Below, in pieces: positions 53,106 to 64,000 of a stretch of DNA of 64,000 nt (position 1 is its first letter; the number at the start of each line of letters is the position of its first letter). This DNA is from Bacillus sp. AFS059628 (lineage in GTDB: Bacteria; Bacillota; Bacilli; Bacillales; Bacillaceae_G): contig NZ_NVEC01000061.1 in assembly GCF_002571225.1 (NCBI RefSeq), positions 77,160 through 141,159 on the forward strand, read 5' to 3'. The notes under the pieces are model-generated. The model worked only from the letters and a program-made list of their open reading frames with translations. It was not told where the DNA came from and did no database searches. A program made the translations under genes and the position numbers.

Positions 53106-55835
53106 ATGAAAAAACAAACACATGTAAGTATTCTTATAAGCATCATATTGTTATCTGTAGCGATTCATTATGTGGCAATGCCTTTTCTATATGAATACTC
53201 ATTTCCTTTTCAAATATTAATTGGAATGAGTACTTTATTCATTGATATTATCGCTTGTATTTATATACTTTATTTTTCAAACAAGAAAGAAGGGTTACCT
53301 CGTTTATTTTGGACCATTTTATGTATTGGAACCCTCTCTTATTTCATTGGAGATATCATCGTTGCCTATCAACGTTTAATTTTAAAGGACTACTATACAT
53401 TCGTTGATTTGTCCGATTTTTTTTATCTACTTTTTTTAATTAGCTTTGCATTTGCCTTTCTATATGAAATCATCTATAACCGCGATTTATTAGAAAAGCT
53501 TTTTATGATATGTGATATTTGTATTATTGTTACAGCACAATTCACTTTAAGTTACTACTTACTTATCGAACATACTATTCACGTTTCTTCAACATCCAAT
53601 ATCGACATATTTGTTCAACTTACCTATCCAATGACCGATTTACTCTTTTTCCTCATAGGAATCAATCTGTTATTCAAGCCATTATCTTTATTATCCAAAA
53701 GAGTTGGTGCGCTTCTTGGCAGTGCTTTAATTTTATATGCTACTACAGATGCGATTTATGCTTATATTAAATACTTCACACCCGAGTATTCTATGTTTAC
53801 AGTTACTCCTCTCTATCAAGTAACTTTAGTACTAGTAGCAATCGCCTGTATTCTGCATACGAAAGAACCTGAAAAACAAGAGCAAGTACTATTAACACCT
53901 AAACTTGGTGAATCAATCAGATTATCATTACCTTATATTTCTGTAGTAATGCTTATTGTGTTTATACTAGTTGAATACGTTTTTGCACCTATTGTAGTAA
54001 TTGGGCTTATGATAACTTTCTCCTTCGTTCTCATACGCCATAGTTTAGTTCGAAAACAAAATAAAGTATTATTACTAGCTCAAATGCAATTCAACTCAGA
54101 ACTCGAAAAACAAATTGAACTACGTACAGAAGATTTAGTAGAACAAAAAAATGAACTATACCATAACCAACAAATGTTTAAATCTTTATATGAGCACCAT
54201 CCAGATCCAATTTTCACATTAGACTTGTACGGTAATTTTCTCAACGTGAACAACGCTGGTACGACTTTACTCGGTTATCAAACGAATGAATTATTAAAAC
54301 AACCATACTATTCACTTACGTATGAAGAAGATTTGGAAGAGATTATTAATGCCTTCCATCGCGTAAAAAAGGGAAAATCTATTTCTTTAGAAGTACGGGC
54401 GTATCATAAAAATAGAGATATTTACTACTTGCATGTTACAGCTGTTCCTATCTTTTTAAAAAATCATATTTCTGGCGTTTATTTAATGATTAAAGATATT
54501 ACGGAAAGCAAACAACAGCAAGAACAAATTAACTTTCTAGCCTACCATGATACATTAACAGAGCTTGCAAATCGCCGTGCATTTCATCAATATGTAGAAC
54601 AAGCAATTGCTCGATCCAAAATATCAAAAAGGCCTTTTGCTGTTATGTTCCTCGACCTAGACCGCTTTAAAGTTATTAACGACACCCTCGGTCATAGGGT
54701 AGGAGACCTTCTATTAATTGCAGTAGCAAAAAGACTCGAAAGAATAGCAACACCAAATATGAAACTTGCCCGATTAGCTGGGGATGAATTCACAATCCTT
54801 ATTGAGAATTATCAAAAAAGGCCAGATGTAAAAAAAATAGCTGACGCGATTGTAGCAAACATGAACGAACCATTCGAAATTGAAAATCAACATTTAAAAA
54901 TCTCACCAAGCATCGGGATTGCAATATATCCTGAAGCAGGTGAAGATCCATTATCAATCTTGCAACATGCCGATATGGCCATGTATGAAGCAAAAAACAA
55001 AGGAAAAAACGGTAGCTCTCTGTACACGAAAGAATTATATAAAAAAATGGAACGAAAAGCTCGAATTGAAAAAGATTTACCACTCGCTTTAGTAAACGAA
55101 GAATTTTATGTCGTTTATCAACCACAAATTGATATTACGACGAAAAAAATTATTGGTGCTGAAGCATTAATACGCTGGAAACACCCACTCCTAGGTGACA
55201 TTCCGCCATGTGAGTTCATTCCAATTGTAGAGGAGACTCCGCAGGCCATTCCACTCGGTCATTGGGTATTAAAAGAATCTTGTCGCCAGTTAAAAATATG
55301 GCATACTTTTGGCTATACAGATTTAAAAATAAGTGTGAACTTATCAGCAAAGGAGTTCCAGCAAGATAATTTAATCGAACACATTTCACAAATACTAACA
55401 AACTTTAACGTCGATCCCAAATATGTAACACTTGAGTTAACAGAACGAATTGCGATGATTGATGAAAAAGAAACATTATTAAGACTAAAACAATTAAAGG
55501 AATATGGTATTCAAACGTCCATTGATGACTTCGGTACCGGCTATTCTTCTCTCGCTTATTTATCAATTTTCCCTATCGATACATTAAAAGTACCGAGAGA
55601 ATTTACACAACTCGCTGATCACCGTCCTGAAGAAAGGGCTATCGTCTCAACTATCCTTTCCCTTGCAAATACGTTAAATCTTTCTGTCGTTGCTGAAGGA
55701 ATTGAAACAGAAAAACAACTTAAATTTCTACAAAAAAACAACTGTAAGTATATGCAAGGTTACTATTTCAGTAAACCACTTACGAGTCATCAATTTATAA
55801 AATTCCTACAAAAAACCCCCAGTATGAACCAATAG
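53106..55835 (+). CDS. Membrane GGDEF-EAL cyclic-di-GMP protein with PAS domain
   Basis: 909-aa protein. About eight to nine N-terminal spans (residues 8-310), a coiled-coil-like linker, PAS domain (about 355-475), GGDEF domain (about 485-640), EAL domain (about 655-900). The GGDEF motif reads AGDEF (RLAGDEFTILI), a variant found in some active cyclases. In the EAL domain, EALIRW, ISVNLSAKEF, DDFGTGYSSL, VAEGIET and MQGYYFSKPL are present, but the usual KID-SF reads KVPREF. It may make, degrade or sense c-di-GMP, a regulator of motility and biofilm in this group; the phosphodiesterase side looks the more complete. Plus-strand monocistron with own terminator. Confidence 0.85.
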   Translation: MKKQTHVSILISIILLSVAIHYVAMPFLYEYSFPFQILIGMSTLFIDIIACIYILYFSNKKEGLPRLFWTILCIGTLSYFIGDIIVAYQRLILKDYYTFVDLSDFFYLLFLISFAFAFLYEIIYNRDLLEKLFMICDICIIVTAQFTLSYYLLIEHTIHVSSTSNIDIFVQLTYPMTDLLFFLIGINLLFKPLSLLSKRVGALLGSALILYATTDAIYAYIKYFTPEYSMFTVTPLYQVTLVLVAIACILHTKEPEKQEQVLLTPKLGESIRLSLPYISVVMLIVFILVEYVFAPIVVIGLMITFSFVLIRHSLVRKQNKVLLLAQMQFNSELEKQIELRTEDLVEQKNELYHNQQMFKSLYEHHPDPIFTLDLYGNFLNVNNAGTTLLGYQTNELLKQPYYSLTYEEDLEEIINAFHRVKKGKSISLEVRAYHKNRDIYYLHVTAVPIFLKNHISGVYLMIKDITESKQQQEQINFLAYHDTLTELANRRAFHQYVEQAIARSKISKRPFAVMFLDLDRFKVINDTLGHRVGDLLLIAVAKRLERIATPNMKLARLAGDEFTILIENYQKRPDVKKIADAIVANMNEPFEIENQHLKISPSIGIAIYPEAGEDPLSILQHADMAMYEAKNKGKNGSSLYTKELYKKMERKARIEKDLPLALVNEEFYVVYQPQIDITTKKIIGAEALIRWKHPLLGDIPPCEFIPIVEETPQAIPLGHWVLKESCRQLKIWHTFGYTDLKISVNLSAKEFQQDNLIEHISQILTNFNVDPKYVTLELTERIAMIDEKETLLRLKQLKEYGIQTSIDDFGTGYSSLAYLSIFPIDTLKVPREFTQLADHRPEERAIVSTILSLANTLNLSVVAEGIETEKQLKFLQKNNCKYMQGYYFSKPLTSHQFIKFLQKTPSMNQ

Positions 55836-55850
55836 CTCATACTGAGGGTT
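55814..55850 (+). terminator. Terminator of the GGDEF-EAL gene
   Basis: 14-bp stem AACCCCCAGTATGA / TCATACTGAGGGTT (one mismatch), overlapping the stop codon and followed by TTATAAAA. Also usable from the other strand. Confidence 0.7.
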
Positions 55851-55885
55851 TTATAAAACGAATCATCAATGTAGGATGCCCCACT

Positions 55886-56539
55886 TTATAGTGTCGGAAT
55901 TGTTTTCTCGTAATATTCCTCTGCAATCTCTTCATAAAAAGCTGCTGACGTCGTATAAAAATATGGAATTAGCCATAGGAATCCAATCCCGAGTGTAATA
56001 CAACTTAATATAAACCAACCAATAAAGCTTAAACATAAAATGAAATACTCCATCTTATGCCCATCCATCATACGACGGCTTTCTGTAATAGCTTGATTTA
56101 TAGAATACTCAGGGTGATCATTTATAATAAAGTACGTCATCGCATAAGAAAATGATTTAATAATGCCTGGAATAATAAATAGTAAAAACCATAAGAAAAT
56201 ATAAATATTCACTACTATATATAATAAAAATGACTTTATAAACTTACTTCCTTCTGTAAACCATCTGAATATATGCCCGATACACGCTTCTTTTTCACGA
56301 ATGATATGCAGCGCTAAACAATAGCCACCTAACGTTAATGGACCTACCATCAATATTGAAATAACGTCTACTGAAAGTGAGTTATTTACTTCTTTCCAAT
56401 CCCAAAATTGAGAGAAAATGAAATCAATACTAAAACTAAAAGCTGAAATAAGAATCGAAATTAGTAATGTTGCCCCGACAGCTAATCCCCATTTCCCTTC
56501 TAATGAATCTAGCGCTTCTCCTTTTAAATCACTAATCAT
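55886..56539 (-). CDS. DUF975 family membrane protein (copy 2)
   Basis: 217-aa integral membrane protein with about five spans, DUF975 family. It begins LKGEALDSLEGKWGLAVGATLL, the family hallmark, and has YAMTYFIINDHPEYSINQAITESRRMMDGHK between spans 4 and 5. Function unknown. It is a paralogue of the next gene upstream and follows it in the same direction after 47 bp. Confidence 0.82.
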   Translation of the reverse strand: MISDLKGEALDSLEGKWGLAVGATLLISILISAFSFSIDFIFSQFWDWKEVNNSLSVDVISILMVGPLTLGGYCLALHIIREKEACIGHIFRWFTEGSKFIKSFLLYIVVNIYIFLWFLLFIIPGIIKSFSYAMTYFIINDHPEYSINQAITESRRMMDGHKMEYFILCLSFIGWFILSCITLGIGFLWLIPYFYTTSAAFYEEIAEEYYEKTIPTL

Positions 56540-56586
56540 AATTTGCCTCCTATACGTAATAACTCTATTAGTATAGCATGTTCCTA

Positions 56587-57369
56587 CTACAATTGATCTT
56601 TTGAAAGATGACGATAAAAATGCGCTGTCGTTGTACTCATATACGGGCTAAGCCAAAGAAAGCCTATTCCAAGTGTAAAAATCGCTAAAATTGCCCAACC
56701 TATAAAACTCAGCCACAACAGAAACAAATCCAATTTGTGCCCCTTCATAAGATGCTTACTTTCTTTCATCGCCTGTGACACACTATACTCTGGATTTTCA
56801 ACCATAACATAGTACGTCAGCGCATAAGAAAAGTACATCACAATCATACCAACGATTGAAATAGCCAATAATACAAAGAAAGCAATAGCAAACGACGTAT
56901 TTCCTTCTTCACCCAAAAATGCAAATAAGGCTACTAGCAACATTGGAATCCATGTACCTGTATATAATAAAATCGCAAGCATTGCCCACATTGTTTTCAT
57001 CATTCTTTTAAAGCCACGAAATCCTTCGAATAAGTAGTCTACTTTAGCACCTTCTCGTTTACTAATCTGTAAAAATACATTTGTATAACCGTATGATGTA
57101 ATCCCATACGATGCGTTACCCAAAATTATCATAATGCAATAAAAAATCCCGAATGTAACGCCTGCTCCAATTGATATTGTTTCCTCTTCAACTGAACCTG
57201 CTAAACCAGCAAATAAGAAAAATATAATAATTCCTGGAATTAAAAGTATAAGCATTGCAGCCATTGAAACAACATAACTTAAAATAAAATATAAAATCGT
57301 TGATCCAACACCTAGTCCCCAATTTCCTTTTAAGGAGTGCAATGCTTCTCGTTTCATTTCACCGATCAT
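56587..57369 (-). CDS. DUF975 family membrane protein (copy 1)
   Basis: 260-aa integral membrane protein with six or so spans, DUF975 family. REALHSLKGNWGLGVGST at the start and YALTYYVMVENPEYSVSQAMKESKHLMKGHK before the last pair of spans mirror the downstream copy, which is shorter mainly in the middle. ATG at 57369 follows AAGGGGATG. Function unknown; tandem duplication is evident. Confidence 0.82.
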   Translation of the reverse strand: MIGEMKREALHSLKGNWGLGVGSTILYFILSYVVSMAAMLILLIPGIIIFFLFAGLAGSVEEETISIGAGVTFGIFYCIMIILGNASYGITSYGYTNVFLQISKREGAKVDYLFEGFRGFKRMMKTMWAMLAILLYTGTWIPMLLVALFAFLGEEGNTSFAIAFFVLLAISIVGMIVMYFSYALTYYVMVENPEYSVSQAMKESKHLMKGHKLDLFLLWLSFIGWAILAIFTLGIGFLWLSPYMSTTTAHFYRHLSKDQL

Positions 57370-57463
57370 TTATTCATCCCCTTTATAAATTGTTGTACAT
57401 TCTCTACTTATACGTGCAACAATATAATTATACCATTTTTGTAAAATTATCCATAAACAACAT

Positions 57464-57500
57464 AAAAAAAATCCGTAAAGGCAAAGCCTTTACGGATTTT

Positions 57501-57502
<2 letters not shown>
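57464..57502 (-). terminator. Terminator of the atp operon
   Basis: 16-bp perfect stem AAAAATCCGTAAAGGC / GCCTTTACGGATTTTT with a T run on the minus strand, overlapping the atpC stop. Confidence 0.9.
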
Positions 57503-57914
<412 letters not shown>

Positions 57915-57922
57915 CTAAGGCC

Positions 57923-59359
<1,437 letters not shown>

Positions 59360-59450
59360 CTAACTTTCTACGAGCAGCTAGCTTTTCATTTTTTATTGGT
59401 TTATAGCTTACGCGACTCTTTTGAAAGAGCCGCTTCCGCCTTTTATTGAA

Positions 59451-59566
59451 TCTAGCTCCAGCGGTTAGAATGTTCGGTGGCTTCGCTTTTTCCTACGAGG
59501 CACAAATCGCCTCTACGTCAAAAGCTCCATCCCCCTCTCATTCTGAACGAACCGCTTCCGCCTTTT
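59451..59566 (-). repeat. Structured intergenic repeat, copy A, between atpG and atpD
   Basis: About 116 bp, clearly homologous to 60602-60717. Starts TCTAGCTCCAGCGG and ends CCGCTTCCGCCTTTTA on the plus strand. The ends pair with each other (AGCGGTT...AGAATG with CATTCT...AACCGCT) and an inner GAGGC/GCCTC hairpin lies inside. The end motif occurs again at about 59430-59445, just before the element. Confidence 0.75.
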
Positions 59567-59570
59567 AAGA

Positions 59571-60437
<867 letters not shown>

Positions 60438-60521
60438 TCACCACCTTTTTTCCGGAAGTTGGCACGATTAGTAAGAATCCTCTTCCTAATCTACGTTGCA
60501 AGATATTCTTGCTCATGATTG

Positions 60522-60555
60522 AAGGAAAAGAATAGGTGCACCTACTCTTTTCCTT
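60522..60555. other. Near-perfect 34-bp palindrome
   Basis: AAGGAAAAGA-a-TAGGTGCACCTA-c-TCTTTTCCTT, one mismatched pair only, centred on GTGCAC. It would fold in mRNA from either strand. It lacks a T run on the minus strand. Confidence 0.7.
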
Positions 60556-60601
60556 TACATAACCGTCAGCAATCTCAGAGCCTGAGATGCCTTATATATT
60601 A

Positions 60602-60717
60602 TCTAGCTCCAGCGGCTTGAATGCTCGGTGGCTTCACTTCTTCCTACGAGACAAAAACCGCCTCTTCGTCAGAAGCTCCATCCCCCTCACATTCAGAACG
60701 AGCCGCTTCCGCTTTTA
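60602..60717 (-). repeat. Structured intergenic repeat, copy B, between atpA and atpG
   Basis: About 116 bp, same family and orientation as 59451-59566, sharing TCTAGCTCCAGCGG at one end and CCGCTTCCGC at the other, plus GAAGCTCCATCCCCCTC inside. Divergent in the middle. It might represent a repeat class common in Bacillaceae intergenic DNA. Confidence 0.75.
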
Positions 60718-60737
60718 TTAATCTAGTTCCGCCTCCT

Positions 60738-60816
60738 AGCCCCTTTCGTCTAAGAACCTTCCCCACAAGAAGGTAAAAAGCACCTTCTGTGAGAAAGAAC
60801 CTTAGCCGATGGGGCT
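60738..60816 (-). other. Long imperfect hairpin upstream of atpG, 3' of atpA
   Basis: AGCCCC...CGTCTAAG pairs with CTTAGCCGATGGGGCT across two inner arms (AGAAGGT / ACCTTCT), with a short A-rich loop. About 79 nt in all. It directly follows the atpA stop, so it could be a processing or partial termination site. Confidence 0.55.
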
Positions 60817-60841
60817 GAACAGTCGGCTTCACTTTTTATTA

Positions 60842-63413
<2,572 letters not shown>

Positions 63414-63480
63414 TCACTCCCTTCAAAATATCTAAATTGATCATATGAAAAAAAAAGACATACGTTTCATTCATAAAGCA

Positions 63481-63516
63481 ATGGCGAAGAAAGTTCGGAA
63501 AAACACTCTTCGCCAT
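63481..63516 (-). other. Hairpin between atpE and atpF
   Basis: ATGGCGAAGA pairs with TCTTCGCCAT (10 bp, loop of 16 nt). It sits just beyond the atpE stop in the message, with a further small AAGGGGAG/CTCCCTT stem adjacent. Such stems may stabilise the atpE region, whose product is needed in large excess. Confidence 0.55.
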
Positions 63517-63536
63517 CTATGTAAGGGGAGTCTCCC

Positions 63537-63755
<219 letters not shown>

Positions 63756-63811
63756 TTAATTTGTCCTCCTTTGTATTATAAAAAAATAAATTTTTTCTTA
63801 CTTAAATTATA

Positions 63812-64000
<189 letters not shown>

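Noticed and set aside
60644-60832. 62-codon open frame on the minus strand in the atpA-atpG spacer
   Set aside because: It lies wholly over repeat copy B and the long hairpin, has no ribosome site, and its content is repeat-derived.

Overview
The window is a chromosomal segment of a low-GC, endospore-forming Bacillus, almost certainly of the Bacillus cereus group. The reasons are the sporulation genes (spoIIID, spoIIQ, spoIID), a ComK paralogue beside an orphan sigma factor, an 11-gene nuo operon without nuoEFG, and intergenic repeats resembling the B. cereus group bcr elements. Nearly all genes lie on the minus strand. No rRNA, tRNA, CRISPR array, IS element or prophage module was seen.

Layout. 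1-2.8 kb: a VanZ-like membrane protein, a DUF1659/DUF2922 small-gene pair, a DUF4359 protein, comK2, and a convergent small sigma factor. 3.0-6.9 kb: a yknXYZ-yknW type exporter operon (HlyD adaptor, ATPase, permease, YIP1 protein). 7.2-12.5 kb: a five-gene phosphate-ester uptake and sensing operon made of response regulator, histidine kinase, DUF3919-like membrane protein, PgtC-like lipoprotein and GlpT/PgtP-family transporter. 12.6-16.0 kb: an LCP ligase, the tail of a lost hydrolase gene, two tiny ORFs, fabZ and an SRPBCC protein.

16.0-31.2 kb is the accessory heart of the window. A galU pseudogene is followed by an eight-gene minus-strand operon for a cell-surface polymer. It encodes two GT4 glycosyltransferases, two very large GT2 plus CDP-glycerol glycerophosphotransferase fusions, a protein with two DUF6270-like domains, a UDP-sugar dehydrogenase and a TagGH-type exporter. 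Together they look able to build and export a glycerophosphate-containing, uronic-acid-containing polymer resembling teichoic acid or capsule. DUF6270-like domains occur three times, with stepwise loss of the likely active-site residues.

31.4-42.3 kb is conserved core: mbl, spoIIID, a deacetylase-like protein that has lost metal ligands, a 44-aa membrane protein, a bcr1-like repeat, spoIIQ, an ABC-2 transporter with a fused ABC-like/LytTR regulator, spoIID, murA, ywmB and a DUF1146 gene. 42.5-52.8 kb is nuoABCDHIJKLMN, whose NuoC carries a long Lys/Ala/Glu repeat extension. 53-57.4 kb holds a GGDEF-EAL membrane protein preceded by a 7-codon leader ORF, and two DUF975 paralogues. 57.5-64 kb is the atp operon (atpC to a partial atpB). 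Its atpD-atpG and atpG-atpA gaps are unusually long and carry two copies of a structured repeat, a 34-bp palindrome and a long hairpin.
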